A stretch of DNA of 64,000 nucleotides from Acidobacteriota bacterium (GCA_016192145.1 JACPUT010000002.1:186001-250000); one strand, 5' to 3'. Numbered from the stretch's first letter, positions 1 to 9,106 are shown. Made by a program: numbers and translations. The notes: a model not told the origin generated them from the letters alone.

Positions 1-1015
1 CCAATAGATCCGGATTCTTGGCCTCGGCAGCCTTTCTAAGGCATTCCTTGGCCTTCACCGGATCCTTCCCCTCCCCCTCGTTGTCGCTGAAATAGCGATA
101 GAGAGCCATCCAGGCTCGCCCCTCGCCGAGTTCCCCCTGTCTTTGAAGGAGCTCCTCCCCCTTGGCAGGATCTTTTTCGAATCCATCCTCTCCGAGCAAG
201 TAGGCCCTCCCGAGCCGGATGACTCCCTCGGGATCGTTCTGGGCCGCGGCTTGGATCATCATCAGGACGACCTTCTCTTCTTGCCCCGCGTGGGCATAGA
301 AATCCGCAGCGCGGGCCCAATCCCGGCGACCTCCCTTCCCCTCTTCCCAAAGGTGGGCCAGGAACTCGGCGCTTTCTTGGGAGAGTTCCGGATAGGGCCT
401 CATACCCAGAACCCGCTCACGCAGATGGTGGCTGAATTCTAGATCGCGGGGAACGCCTTGGCCCTGCTCATAAAGCCAGGCCAACTTCCACAAGGCTTCA
501 GGAAGGGGTTGTTGATATCCCCTCTCAGCAGCCTTAGCCTCTAAGGCTTTGATGAATGCTTTCGCGGCAACCTCGGGCTGTTTGGGGAGGTCCTTTCCTT
601 CCAGGTACAGGAGCCCGGCCTCATAGCTCCCCTGGGCGCTGCCCGACGATGCCGCGTCTTCAAATTTTTTCAATGCCTCAAGCAACCGCCCCTGGGCCCG
701 CAGCGAGCGCCCTTCGTCTAGAAGGGCTTGTTTGGAGTGGTAAACAGGCCGACCGAATGGTTGAGTTGATCGCGATTGAGAAACCAGGGGGGGCGGCTGC
801 GCGAGCCTCCCCGCAAACTTGAGGAACACATAGGTCGAGTAACCGCCTCCTGCCAGAATCGCTGCAATCAGGGAGATCCAAGCCACCGGGGTGTAGATCG
901 GGCGGGCCCAAAAGGTGACCGGTTCAGGCTCGGAAAGCATGACCGTGAATTCCTGGGCGCTTGATTTGTCGGACGAAGGCTGAGGCTGTTCTGGGCGCAG
1001 GGGTTCAGGATTCAT
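1..1015 (-). CDS. Sel1/TPR-repeat membrane protein, C-terminus cut by window edge
   Basis: Minus-strand frame open from an ATG at 1015 to the left edge, giving 338 visible codons with no stop. Residues 1-40 are polar and Pro/Gln/Ser rich. A single hydrophobic segment lies at about 41-67 and is probably a signal anchor. From about residue 95 the protein becomes helical, with Sel1-like repeat features: GSYEAGLLYLEG near 130, WKLAWLYEQGQGVPRD near 166-181, and VIRLGRAYLLGEDGFEKDPAKG near 254-275. Sel1/TPR proteins usually act as scaffolds for protein contacts, often at the envelope; the partner here is unknown. It is divergent from the amt remnant next to it. The end of the protein is outside the window. 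The fold class is fairly sure; the role is not known. Confidence 0.75.
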   Translation of the reverse strand, partial: MNPEPLRPEQPQPSSDKSSAQEFTVMLSEPEPVTFWARPIYTPVAWISLIAAILAGGGYSTYVFLKFAGRLAQPPPLVSQSRSTQPFGRPVYHSKQALLDEGRSLRAQGRLLEALKKFEDAASSGSAQGSYEAGLLYLEGKDLPKQPEVAAKAFIKALEAKAAERGYQQPLPEALWKLAWLYEQGQGVPRDLEFSHHLRERVLGMRPYPELSQESAEFLAHLWEEGKGGRRDWARAADFYAHAGQEEKVVLMMIQAAAQNDPEGVIRLGRAYLLGEDGFEKDPAKGEELLQRQGELGEGRAWMALYRYFSDNEGEGKDPVKAKECLRKAAEAKNPDLL

Positions 1016-1109
1016 GGGCTCTCGACATAATCGGGATGGGTACTCGACTGATCATGTGGGTAAAGGCTAATGCAATCTTAGTGAGGATTCCGAGCCTTTA
1101 TGCCCTCCG

Positions 1110-1531
1110 AATTCGTGGAGACGCAAAGTGGCGTGCCGCGTGGACGATGCCCAGGATGTCTGGGGGTGGCGGGCATCGTGGGCGCGCTCCTCACGGGCCT
1201 CTTCGCCACCACGGCCCTCAATCCGGGCGGCGGGGACGGCCTCCTGGCGGGGCGGCCGGCCCTTGTGGGGATCCAGGCCCTGTCCGTGCTCGTGGCCGTG
1301 GCCTTTTCGGCCCTGGGCACGGCGGGAATCCTGGGCCTCATGTCCCTGGTGATGCCCTTGAGGGTGGAACTGGGCGAGGAGGTAGCGGGCCTCGATCAGA
1401 ACCAGCACGGGCAGCTCGCCTACCCCGGGGGTGGCGGGGAAGGGGGCTTCACCCCGCTGGGCGAAGGGGTGCTGCTGCCTTTGGAGGAATACGCGGTGCC
1501 CAGGGACCCCCTGGGCCGACCCCTCGCATGA
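1110..1531 (+). pseudogene. amt: Truncated, frameshifted ammonium transporter (Amt) remnant
   Basis: The last third of an Amt/MEP transporter can be read in two frames. One frame (about 1110-1160) gives WRRKVACRVDDAQDV. The next frame (about 1161-1430) gives GVAGIVGALLTGLFA, then NPGGGDGLLAG, then LRVELGEEVAGLDQNQHGQLAY, the classic Amt C-terminus. At the join, the conserved DVFGVHG loop, which holds a pore histidine, is missing; a deletion of about 10-11 bases explains both the loss and the frame change. No earlier Amt helices are found upstream before the divergent gene at 1015. The tail to the TGA at 1531 has no Amt similarity that I can see. Non-functional. Confidence 0.8.
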
Positions 1532-1642
1532 CCAAGGGCAATGTCCTTTGATTCCGGTCACGGATGGGAGCCGAATACTTGGCTCCGGAGGCCGCCAGAC
1601 CGATAGTCCGGCGATGGGCGGTTTTCCGCCAGGGAGCCGCGC

Positions 1643-3280
1643 GTGAGGAACAACCAGCCTGTCACCCAGGTCCGCCGGGAGATCGCGGAGGGCCATTTCG
1701 TGGTCTCCACGACGGACTTGAAGGGGACGATCACCTCGGTCAATGACGAGTTCATGCGCATCAGCGGCTTCTCCGAGGGGGAGCTGGTGGGCTCGCCCCA
1801 CAACCTCATCCGCCACCCCGACATGCCGCCCGCGGCCTTCGAGGCGCTGTGGGCCACGGTGAAGCGCGGAGAGATGTGGCACGGGATCGTGAAGAACCGC
1901 TGCAAGGATGGCGGTTTCTATTGGGTGGATGCCTGCGTGGCGCCGCTCATGGAAGCGGGCCGGGTGACGGGATACCTCTCCGTGCGGAGCCGCCCCACCG
2001 AAGCCCAGATCGTGGAGGCGGAGGCCCTGTACGGGAGCCTGCGGGCCGGAGTGGCTCCGGACAAGACCTACGCGAGGCCCTGGGTACCCTTCCCCAAGAT
2101 GGAGCTGCGGACCCGCCTCATCGGCTCCATCGCCGCCCTGATGGGCCTCCTGGGCATCGTTCTCACCCCGGCCCTCGTCGCCCTCTATCAGCTGGTGATG
2201 CGGCTTCAACTCGCCACGGATCCCGAAGAGGCGCGGCTGGCGAAGCTGGCCTTGACCCTCCTCGTTTCGGGCGGTGTGGTGGGCACCCTGGTGAGCCTCG
2301 TGGGAGGAATGCTGCTCGTGCGGATCGTCCGCCATCAGCTCGGGGGAGAGCCGGCCACGGCGGTGCATGCATCCCAGGCCATCGCCGACGGAGACCTGCG
2401 GGCGGAAATCCCCACCCGGCCCGGGGATCGGGAAAGCGTGTTGGGCTCGGTGAAGGGCATGCAGCAGCGCCTCAAGTCCTTCATCAACCGGCTGCGCTAC
2501 GACGCGGGCCAGGTTTCCACCGAAGCCTCGGCCTTCAGCCATGCGGCCGATCGAGTTGCCAGCACGGCCCATGACCTCGCCCGGAACGCGGATATCGAGC
2601 GCCAGGGCGCGGAACGCATGGCCTCGGCGGTGATGGAGCTATCCGCTTCGATCCAGGAAGTGGCAGCCACCGTGCGGGCCTCCCAGGAACTGGCCGCGGA
2701 GGCGTTGAAGGCCACCCAGGCCGGAGAGGGCTCCGGCAGCAGCGCGCTCTCGGCCATGGAGGAAGTGGTGGAATCCACGGGCCGCATGGTGAAGGCCGTC
2801 AACGTCATCCAGGACATCGCGCGGCAGACGAACCTCCTCAGCCTCAACGCCGCCATCGAGGCGGCCAAGGCGGGCGCCCATGGCAAGGGGTTCGCGGTGG
2901 TGGCCGAAGAGGTGCGCAAGCTGGCGGAGCGCTCCTCGGGCGCCGCCAAGGAAATCGCGGGGCTCATCGAAGGCAGCAACGCCGCCGTGGGCCGGGGCCA
3001 AACCACCGTGAAGGAAGTGGTGGAGAGCCTGACCCAGATTCGGGGCCGCATCGATTCGCTGAAGTCCATGGCCGAAGGCATCGGGTTTTCCGCCGAGGAA
3101 CAGGCCCGCACCAGCTCGGAAGTGGCGGATCAAGTGGAAGAAGGGGCCCACCGGGCCGCCCAGAACGCCGAGGCCGCGGGCGGGCTCACCACCACCGCCG
3201 AGGATACGGCCCGCATGGCCCGGGAACTCTCCCAGGTCGCCGAGGGGCTCAACAGCCTTTTGAGGTTCTTCCGGTCCTGA
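1643..3280 (+). CDS. PAS-domain methyl-accepting chemotaxis protein (Aer-like)
   Basis: 545 residues from a GTG at 1643, with AGGGAG at 1631-1636. Residues 13-120 form a PAS domain of the Aer type ([26 protein letters not shown], then [13 protein letters not shown]), the class that in Aer senses redox state through a flavin. Two membrane segments lie near 157-186 and 201-229, followed by a HAMP-like region and a long coiled coil. The kinase-control hairpin tip is at about 391-440 ([17 protein letters not shown], then [14 protein letters not shown]). It probably signals to CheA/CheW for energy taxis. No che genes are nearby. It ends 9 bases before the end of the convergent hydrolase gene. The flavin ligand is inferred from the family and is not proven. 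Confidence 0.9.
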   Translation: MRNNQPVTQVRREIAEGHFVVSTTDLKGTITSVNDEFMRISGFSEGELVGSPHNLIRHPDMPPAAFEALWATVKRGEMWHGIVKNRCKDGGFYWVDACVAPLMEAGRVTGYLSVRSRPTEAQIVEAEALYGSLRAGVAPDKTYARPWVPFPKMELRTRLIGSIAALMGLLGIVLTPALVALYQLVMRLQLATDPEEARLAKLALTLLVSGGVVGTLVSLVGGMLLVRIVRHQLGGEPATAVHASQAIADGDLRAEIPTRPGDRESVLGSVKGMQQRLKSFINRLRYDAGQVSTEASAFSHAADRVASTAHDLARNADIERQGAERMASAVMELSASIQEVAATVRASQELAAEALKATQAGEGSGSSALSAMEEVVESTGRMVKAVNVIQDIARQTNLLSLNAAIEAAKAGAHGKGFAVVAEEVRKLAERSSGAAKEIAGLIEGSNAAVGRGQTTVKEVVESLTQIRGRIDSLKSMAEGIGFSAEEQARTSSEVADQVEEGAHRAAQNAEAAGGLTTTAEDTARMARELSQVAEGLNSLLRFFRS

Positions 3281-3289
3281 GGGATCGGT

Positions 3290-4141
3290 TCAGGGATTGG
3301 GTGGCGTGGATTCGGCCCTGGCTTTCAACGTGGCATCGGTGACGACGTTGGGGTTGGCCTTCGCCGGGGTGGCTCCGCCGTGGGCGAAGACGCGCTTGGA
3401 GTGGAGGTACTCGCCGAGGAAGACGGCCATGGTCTCGCTCCGGGCCTTGAGGTAGGCGAAGCCATGCTCATCGCCGGCGCGCAGGGAAATGGCCACGCCG
3501 GGCAGGCCAGCGAGGGCATGGGCGGATTCCAGGGTGCCTTTGTCCTGCTCGGAGGCGAACACGAGGGTGGCGGCGCGACCGCGGATCTGAGCGGTCTTCA
3601 GCTGGTCCAAGGCCCCTTCACCCCAGGCCACGGCCCCGGCCGGGCTGAGGGCCAGCACGGCGATGGCCCTGGCCTCCCGGGCGGCCATGATGGCGGAAAA
3701 CGCGCCCACGCTGGAGCCGGCCAGGGCCAGTCGGCGCTTGTCGACGCCGGGCTGCTTGCGCGCCCAGGCGGCGGCCAGGGCGAGGTCGCCGGGGATCCTG
3801 TCGAAGCCCACCGCCTTGGCGGACGCGGTGAAGTCATCCGTCGCCCGGGAGGGGCCCAGGCTTTCACCGTGGCCACGGAGGTCCAGCACGAGGGTGGCGA
3901 TGCCCCGGGCGTGGAGCCGCTCCGGGAGGTCCCCCCAGCCGGCCCGCGTGGTGTGGAACTGGTGGGCGAGGATCACCACGGGGGCCTTGGCGCCCTTCCG
4001 CGCGGGGGCCGGAAGGGTGAAGGTCCCCGAGAGCACGCACCCGTCGGCGGTCTTCAGGCTCACCTCGGTGCGGGTGGGCTCGGAAGCGAGAAGGCCGGAG
4101 GCCAGGACCGGCAGCAGGGCCAAGGTGCGGAGGATTCGCAT
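3290..4141 (-). CDS. Secreted alpha/beta hydrolase (dienelactone hydrolase-like)
   Basis: 283 residues. Residues 1-20 look like a signal peptide (MRILRTLALLPVLASGLLAS). The core is an alpha/beta-hydrolase: oxyanion strand VVILAHQFHTTRAGWGDL near 55-72, LVLDLRGHGES near 84-94, nucleophile elbow GSSVGA with Ser144, a likely acid Asp200 (SEQD) and His226 (DEHG). The order Ser-Asp-His is as expected for the family. It would hydrolyse an ester, thioester or small acyl substrate in the periplasm; nothing fixes the substrate. It is convergent with the chemoreceptor gene. It is not in an operon with frr, which is divergent from it. Confidence 0.8.
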   Translation of the reverse strand: MRILRTLALLPVLASGLLASEPTRTEVSLKTADGCVLSGTFTLPAPARKGAKAPVVILAHQFHTTRAGWGDLPERLHARGIATLVLDLRGHGESLGPSRATDDFTASAKAVGFDRIPGDLALAAAWARKQPGVDKRRLALAGSSVGAFSAIMAAREARAIAVLALSPAGAVAWGEGALDQLKTAQIRGRAATLVFASEQDKGTLESAHALAGLPGVAISLRAGDEHGFAYLKARSETMAVFLGEYLHSKRVFAHGGATPAKANPNVVTDATLKARAESTPPNP

Positions 4142-4263
4142 GGGGACCTCGGGGAAGGTGCTCCCAAGGTATCAGGTGGCTCAAGGGTGGACTTGGGAAA
4201 CCTCGGCCTCGCCACGTGGGGGAATGCGGGGTAAAAAGGAGTGTTCGATCGAAAGGAACGCCC

Positions 4264-4830
4264 ATGTCGCTGGACAGCATCCTCCAAGAGACCAAGAAGA
4301 AGATGAAGGCCAGTCTGGAGACGCTGAAGAAGGATCTGGCCACCGTGCGCACGGGCCGCGCCAACGCCTCCATCCTCGACACGGTGCAAGTGGAGTACTA
4401 CGGCGCCCACGTGCCCCTGAACCAGATGGGCACGGTCTCCATCCCCGACAGCTCCATGATCCAGATCCAGCCCTTCGACAAGAGCTCCATCAAGGCCATC
4501 GAGACGGGCATCCTCGTGGCCCAGCTGGGCCTGAATCCCAGCAACGACGGCAACGTGATCCGCCTCCCCATCCCCGCCCTCAACGAGGAGCGCCGCAAGG
4601 AGCTCGTGAAGGCCACCCACAAGATGGCCGAGGACATCAAGACCGCCATCCGCAACGTCCGCCGCGACGCCAACGATGACGTGAAGAAGCTGGAGAAGGA
4701 CAAGACCCAGGGCATCAGCGAGGACGCCGCCAAGAAGGCCACGGAGGAGGTCCAGAAGATCACCGACGCCCACATCAAGGAAGTGGACGAGATGCTCAAG
4801 CACAAGGAAGTGGAGATCCTGAAGGTTTGA
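4264..4830 (+). CDS. frr: Ribosome recycling factor
   Basis: 188 residues from the ATG at 4264, preceded by AAGGAACG; the family length is about 185. The N-terminal helix and the hallmark VRTGRANASILDTVQVEYYG (about 27-46) are intact, and so are PFDKSSIKAIETGI, NDGNVIRLPIPALNEERRKELVK and the C-terminal helix ending HKEVEILKV. With EF-G it splits post-termination ribosomes. In many bacteria frr follows pyrH and tsf, but here it stands alone between a divergent hydrolase gene and a palindromic repeat. The open frame could extend upstream to 4216, but the Shine-Dalgarno sequence and family alignment support 4264. Confidence 0.97.
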   Translation: MSLDSILQETKKKMKASLETLKKDLATVRTGRANASILDTVQVEYYGAHVPLNQMGTVSIPDSSMIQIQPFDKSSIKAIETGILVAQLGLNPSNDGNVIRLPIPALNEERRKELVKATHKMAEDIKTAIRNVRRDANDDVKKLEKDKTQGISEDAAKKATEEVQKITDAHIKEVDEMLKHKEVEILKV

Positions 4831-4945
4831 GGCCTTCGCCCTCAAACCTGGCTCTGGGCTATCGGCTCTAGCTGCCCCCGATAGCTCCGGGCGGCCTTCC
4901 ATGGGTCGGCGCGAGCAAGAGCCAAGAGCCCAAAGCCCAGAGGCC
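4831..4945 (+). repeat. Palindromic intergenic repeat, family A copy 1
   Basis: Fills the gap between frr and the TauE-like gene. The outer ends GGCCT (4831-4835) and AGGCC (4941-4945) are complementary. Inside are iterated GGCTCTGGGCT / ATCGGCTCT words on the left and AAGAGCC / AGAGCCCAAAGCCC words on the right, which pair as a long imperfect hairpin. It shares TGGGTCGGCG followed by an AAGAGCC-type run with copies at 6459-6561 and 12949-13042. There is no U-tract, so it is not an obvious terminator. Confidence 0.7.
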
Positions 4946-4949
4946 TCCC

Positions 4950-5720
4950 ATGCCCACGCCCCTCCCCCTCCTCCTCCTCGCCCTCGCCGCCTTCGCGGCC
5001 GGCTTCATCGATGCCGTGGTGGGCGGCGGCGGGCTCATCACCATGCCGGCGCTGCTGCTGGGCATGCCCGGGGCCCCGCTGCCCGTGGTGCTGGGCAATA
5101 ACAAGGTTCAAGCGGGCACGGGCACCACCGTGGCGGCCTGGAAGTTCCTCCGTTCCGGCGCCATGACCTGGCGGGACGCGGTGGGCCCCGTGATCGCGGC
5201 GATGATCGGCGCCGTGGGGGGCGCCCTGCTCGCCTACCGCATCGGCACGGCCTTCATGCGGCCCCTCATGCTCGGGCTCATGGGGGTGATGCTGCTCTGG
5301 ACGCTGCTGAAGCCCGATCTGGGCCAGGTGCATGCGCCGAAATACGGCCTCCATCATCAGCGGGGTCTCGCCATCCTTATCGCGCTGGCCCTGGGCTTTT
5401 ACGATGGCTTCTTCGGCCCCGGCACGGGCAGCCTGCTGATCTTCCTTTTCGTGGCCGTGCTCGGCTTCGATTTCCTCCGCGCCTCGGCGCTCGCCAAGGC
5501 CGTGAACTGGGCCTCCAACATGGCGGCGCTGGCGGTCTTCCTCGCACGGGGAAGCTGGACGCCGATGGTGGGCCTCACCATGGCCGTGGGGAACGGGGCG
5601 GGGGGCTGGCTGGGGGCCCACGTGGCCCTGAAGAAGGGCAGCGCCTGGGTGCGCATCGTGTTCCTGGCGGTGGTTTCGGCCCTCCTGGTCCGTTTGACTT
5701 GGCAGGTCTTCAAGGGGTGA
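4950..5720 (+). CDS. TauE/SafE (TSUP) family membrane permease
   Basis: 256 residues, about eight hydrophobic segments. The internal duplication typical of TSUP proteins is visible: GFIDAVVGGGGLITMPALL (about 18-36) in the first half and GFYDGFFGPGTGSLLIFLF (about 148-166) in the second. It is closest in style to the YfcA branch. TSUP proteins move small anions such as sulfite, sulfoacetate or organosulfur compounds across the inner membrane; the substrate here cannot be read. The start codon at 4950 lies only 4 bases after repeat A1, and the only Shine-Dalgarno-like bases (GAGG) are within the repeat. The superoxide dismutase gene follows 38 bases later, probably in the same transcript. Confidence 0.88.
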   Translation: MPTPLPLLLLALAAFAAGFIDAVVGGGGLITMPALLLGMPGAPLPVVLGNNKVQAGTGTTVAAWKFLRSGAMTWRDAVGPVIAAMIGAVGGALLAYRIGTAFMRPLMLGLMGVMLLWTLLKPDLGQVHAPKYGLHHQRGLAILIALALGFYDGFFGPGTGSLLIFLFVAVLGFDFLRASALAKAVNWASNMAALAVFLARGSWTPMVGLTMAVGNGAGGWLGAHVALKKGSAWVRIVFLAVVSALLVRLTWQVFKG

Positions 5721-5758
5721 TCGGCGGTATGCTGGCCCTCCTTTTTCCAGGAGAAGCC

Positions 5759-6454
5759 ATGGATCGACGCACGATGATGGGGACCCTCGCCGCCGGCATG
5801 GTCGGTGCCGGCCTCTCTGCCAAGGGCCTGGGCTCGGATGCCACGGCGGTTCCCAAGGCCGCCGGTGACCCGCTGGCCGATTACGTGGCCCGCCCCTTCG
5901 ACTTCGCTACCGGCCTGCCCGGCCTCAGCAAGGAGCTGCTGGCGGAGCACCTCACCCTCTACAAGGGCTACGTCACCCGTACCAACGCGCTGCTGAAGGA
6001 TGTGCTCGGGGCGGAGAAGGAAGGCAAGGCCGGCGCCATGGTGCAGGAACTGCGCCGGCGGCTGGGCTTCGAATTCAGCGGCATGCGCGTCCATGAGTGG
6101 TACTTCGAGGGCCTCGCGGCCAAAGCCCCCGCCGCCGCCTTGACCCATCCCCTGCACAAGGCGATCGATGCCACCTGGGGCAGCCACGACGCCTGGTGGA
6201 GCGCCTTCAAGGCCACCTGCACCATGCCGGGCATCGGCTGGGCCGCCCTCGTGAAGGACCCCGTCACGGGGCGGCTCATGAACGCCTGGTTCCAGGATCA
6301 TGAGAACGCCATCCCCGTGGGCGTGCAGCCGCTGCTCGTCGTCGACGTGTGGGAGCACGCCTACGTGAGGGATTTCGGCGCGACCGGCCGCGGCAAGTAC
6401 GTGGACGCGGTGAAACCCCTGCTCGATTGGAGCGTGGTGGAGAAGCGGTTCTAG
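5759..6454 (+). CDS. Fe/Mn-family superoxide dismutase with Tat-type leader
   Basis: 231 residues from the ATG at 5759, with CCAGGAGAAGCC as ribosome site. The N-terminus MDRRTMMGTLAAGMVGAGLSA is a short twin-arginine-like leader. The dismutase domain follows at about 40-230. Metal ligands fit the family: His64 (AEHLTLYKGYV), His112 (MRVHEWYFEGL), and Asp196 with His200 in VDVWEHAYVRDFG. It would remove superoxide outside the cytoplasm. Usual Fe/Mn-SODs are leaderless and about 200 residues. The second helix differs from the textbook NHxxxW pattern (VHEW), so activity is likely but not certain. The metal cannot be told from sequence. Confidence 0.85.
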   Translation: MDRRTMMGTLAAGMVGAGLSAKGLGSDATAVPKAAGDPLADYVARPFDFATGLPGLSKELLAEHLTLYKGYVTRTNALLKDVLGAEKEGKAGAMVQELRRRLGFEFSGMRVHEWYFEGLAAKAPAAALTHPLHKAIDATWGSHDAWWSAFKATCTMPGIGWAALVKDPVTGRLMNAWFQDHENAIPVGVQPLLVVDVWEHAYVRDFGATGRGKYVDAVKPLLDWSVVEKRF

Positions 6455-6458
6455 GAAG

Positions 6459-6561
6459 GCCTTGGGCTATCGGCTTTGGACTCTGGCTGATTCCGACCCA
6501 TCCATTTCGTTCGGATGGGTCGGCGGCAGCTAGAGCCCAGAGCCGAGAGCCGATAGCCTAG
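6459..6561 (+). repeat. Palindromic intergenic repeat, family A copy 2
   Basis: The clearest A copy. The outer arms GGCTATCGGCT (from 6465) and its partner ending CGATAGCC at 6558 pair, and the centre CCGACCCATCC / GGATGGGTCGG is a perfect 11-bp stem round a 9-base loop. GGCTCT- and AGAGCC-type words iterate between. It sits between the superoxide dismutase stop and the start of the next small gene, and shares TGGGTCGGCG with copy 1. Confidence 0.75.
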
Positions 6562-6565
6562 GGGG

Positions 6566-6847
6566 ATGCCTCCTCGCCCCCGAACCTTCGGATGGGACAT
6601 CACCCTCCGGAGCCTGCGCTTTCTGTACCTGCTCTGGGGCGGGATGCTGCTGTCCACCCTGGCGATCTATGGGCGGCTTCGGATCCCCCCGGGATTCTGG
6701 AAGTGGCCCTGGCTGGCCAAGGCCCTCATGGGGCCCGTGGGCCGGGGGTTCGCCCTGGGCCTCGGCCTGGTGATGCTCATCGCCGCGCTGGTGGAGATCT
6801 GGGAGATCGTGGATCGGCTGTTGGCGCGGTTCCTGGGCGATCCCTGA
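6566..6847 (+). CDS. Small two-helix membrane protein of unknown function
   Basis: 93 residues. A Pro/Arg-rich start (MPPRPRTFGWDITLRS) is followed by two hydrophobic stretches at about 17-36 (LRFLYLLWGGMLLSTLAIYG) and 61-82 (FALGLGLVMLIAALVEIWEIV). A short amphipathic WKWPWLAKALMG lies between them. I do not recognise the family. Codon use matches its neighbours (strong G/C third positions), which supports real coding. The start is 4 bases after repeat A2, whose AGGGGG end may serve as ribosome site. It is co-directional with the porin-like gene downstream. Confidence 0.6.
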   Translation: MPPRPRTFGWDITLRSLRFLYLLWGGMLLSTLAIYGRLRIPPGFWKWPWLAKALMGPVGRGFALGLGLVMLIAALVEIWEIVDRLLARFLGDP

Positions 6848-6961
6848 GGTGGCCTCGAAAGCCGACCGCCGAGGCCCGTCATCCCTATGAGACACTGATC
6901 GGATGGCTCCGAACCTATCGGGGGCTGGGGCCATTCAAGCGACGTGCGTTCCGGGAGTGTT

Positions 6962-8329
6962 ATGACGAAGGTGTATCAGACGGTCGTGGCCTTGGCCCTG
7001 GCAGGGGGGGCGTCGGCCCTTTCGGCCCAGGGGGTCCTGCTCCAGGGATCCGATCCCGTCACCATCGGCCGGGGCGGGGTGGGGGTGGCGTTCGGCCGCA
7101 GCCTTGAAGCCGCGGGCCAGAATCCGGCCCTCCTCGTCACCCTCTCCGAGGATCGCGCCGCCCATGTGGCCTTCGGGCTGGAATCCCAGGCGGGCAGCCA
7201 GACCGCGGAGAACAACCAGGTGAAGTTCTTCACCTCGGATCGCAATCGCTTCCTCACCGGTTTCGGCTACGGCCAGCGGCTGAACGCGGGCCTGGCCTGG
7301 GGCCTCAAGCTGGATGAACCCTTCCAGCGCCACGGGGAGCTGCGCACGGGGGCCCCCACGCGCTTCCAGGGGGATGCGATCTCCCTCTCCGCCCACCGGC
7401 TCGAAGGGCAGGCTTCCTGGAGCCCCCAGGGCCGTCCGGAGCTGAGTTTCGGTCTCGGCCTGGGCATGGCCCGCATCGACCTTGAGCTCGGCAACACCAT
7501 CCGCGCCGGAATCCCCCAGGATCCCACCCAGCCCGCCGGGGTGGCCAACCCCTATTCGGGCCTCGCGGAAGTCTCCCTTCGCCAGGAAGGCAGCGCCCTG
7601 AGCCCCAGCTGGACCCTCGGCGCGCGCTGGGCCCTCTCCTCCCGCTGGACCGTGGGCGCCACCATCGAATCCCCGCTCAGCGCCAAGGTGGGCCTCACGG
7701 GTCGGATCCGCCGGGAGACGCTCTCCGTGACGGCCGACGACGGCTTCAGCACGCCTCCCCTCGGCACCGATGCCCGCGCCATCCAGCTGGTGGGAACCTC
7801 GGGCGTGCTGACGGGCGGCGGCGACGTCCGCCTGCCCGCCCGGATCACCCTGGGCATCCGGCAGCGCCAGAGCCAGCTGCTCACCTGGGAAGTGGACGTG
7901 AAGTGGATGGGGGCCGGCCTCGAGATGCCCGCCTTCGCCTCCTTGGAAACGCTCTCCGGCCCCGTGGGGGCCTCCAACCGCCTGGGCTCCAGCCGCGCTT
8001 CCCTCTCCGTGAAGGGCATGGGGGAGCTCACGCTCTCCCGGAATTGGCTCTTGCGGATCGGGACGGGTTTCTCCACGGCCTACCGCGAGAATGAGCGCGT
8101 GGAACCGCTGCTGGGCGGCGCCATGCAGAGCACCTTCTCCATCGGCGCCGGGTACAAGGTCTGGGGCGGCGAACTGAGCGGCGGGTACACCTACCGCATG
8201 GATCGCGACATGGATCGCAAGGCCCTGGATGGCACCTGGGATTCCACCGGCTACCGGCCCAGCGCCACCAAGGTGCGCGTGGAAGGATCGGGGCACCAGC
8301 TCTCCATCGGCTTCCGCCGCGCCTTCTGA
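6962..8329 (+). CDS. FadL/OmpP1-like outer-membrane beta-barrel protein
   Basis: 455 residues from the ATG at 6962, with GGGAG at 6953-6957. A signal peptide covers about 1-23 (MTKVYQTVVALALAGGASALSAQ). The mature start LLQGSDPVTIGRGGVGVAFGRSLEAAGQNPAL resembles the plug region of FadL/TodX-type hydrophobic-compound porins (G-AF-A---NPA). The rest alternates polar and aromatic residues as beta strands and ends in Phe (RRAF), the usual outer-membrane insertion signal. It would pass hydrophobic solutes. The stop codon overlaps the rlmB start by one base (TGATG), so the two are translationally coupled. The substrate is unknown. Confidence 0.75.
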   Translation: MTKVYQTVVALALAGGASALSAQGVLLQGSDPVTIGRGGVGVAFGRSLEAAGQNPALLVTLSEDRAAHVAFGLESQAGSQTAENNQVKFFTSDRNRFLTGFGYGQRLNAGLAWGLKLDEPFQRHGELRTGAPTRFQGDAISLSAHRLEGQASWSPQGRPELSFGLGLGMARIDLELGNTIRAGIPQDPTQPAGVANPYSGLAEVSLRQEGSALSPSWTLGARWALSSRWTVGATIESPLSAKVGLTGRIRRETLSVTADDGFSTPPLGTDARAIQLVGTSGVLTGGGDVRLPARITLGIRQRQSQLLTWEVDVKWMGAGLEMPAFASLETLSGPVGASNRLGSSRASLSVKGMGELTLSRNWLLRIGTGFSTAYRENERVEPLLGGAMQSTFSIGAGYKVWGGELSGGYTYRMDRDMDRKALDGTWDSTGYRPSATKVRVEGSGHQLSIGFRRAF

Positions 8330-9051
8330 TGTTGTTCCTCGGCCCCCACGCCTGCGAAGAGGCCCTGGAGCGCGGCTCCCTGCACCAGCTGTGGATCGCG
8401 CCCGCGGCCTGGGGGCGCTGCGCCCCCCTGCGGGAGGCGGCCCGCGCCGCCGGCGCCACCGTCCGTCAGGAACCCATGGAGGCCCTGGACCGGCGCACGG
8501 AGGGCAAGCGCCACCAGGGCGTCGTGGGGGAAGGCGCCGACTTCAAGTACAGCCCCCTGGAAGACATCCTCGAAGCCGTGCGCCTCAAGGGGAACAAGGC
8601 CATCGTGCTCGCCCTGGATGGCGTGACGGATCCCCACAACCTGGGCGCCGTGCTCCGCAGCGCCGCCGCCGTGGGCGTGGACGGCGTGATCCTGCCCGAG
8701 CGCCGCAGCGCGGCCGTGAACGACACGGTGATCCGCGCCAGCGCAGGCACGGCCGCGCGCGTACGCGTCGCCCGCGTGGTGAACCTGGGCCGCGCCCTGG
8801 ATGAGCTCAAGGATGCGGGCGGCTGGCTCTTCGGTCTCACCGGCGGCGAGGGCAGCCGCAGCTACCTCGACGAACCCTTCGACCGCGCCACCGTGCTCGT
8901 CATGGGCAGCGAGGGCGAGGGCCTCCATCAGAAGATCGCCGAGCGCTGCGATGGCCTCCTGCGGATCCCCATGCCCGGGGGGGTGGAGAGCCTCAACGTC
9001 TCCGCCGCCGCCGCCGTGGCCCTCTTCCGGGTTATCGCCCGCCGGGGTTGA
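8329..9051 (+). CDS. rlmB: 23S rRNA 2'-O-ribose methyltransferase, RlmB/TrmH family
   Basis: 240 residues. An N-terminal substrate-binding domain (about 1-75, MLFLGPHACEEALERG) is followed by the SPOUT knot. The three SpoU motifs are present: LALDGVTDPHNLGAVLRSA (about 97-115), LVMGSEGEGL (about 193-202) and IPMPGGVESLNVSAAAAVALF (about 214-234). RlmB methylates G2251 of 23S rRNA; other SpoU members modify other ribosomal or tRNA positions, so the exact target is by family only. It overlaps the end of the porin-like gene by one base. Confidence 0.88.
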   Translation: MLFLGPHACEEALERGSLHQLWIAPAAWGRCAPLREAARAAGATVRQEPMEALDRRTEGKRHQGVVGEGADFKYSPLEDILEAVRLKGNKAIVLALDGVTDPHNLGAVLRSAAAVGVDGVILPERRSAAVNDTVIRASAGTAARVRVARVVNLGRALDELKDAGGWLFGLTGGEGSRSYLDEPFDRATVLVMGSEGEGLHQKIAERCDGLLRIPMPGGVESLNVSAAAAVALFRVIARRG

Positions 9052-9106
9052 CCGCGGGAGACGGTGCCGCGCCCCACGCGCCACCGCACTCCACCCAACT
9101 TTCCCC

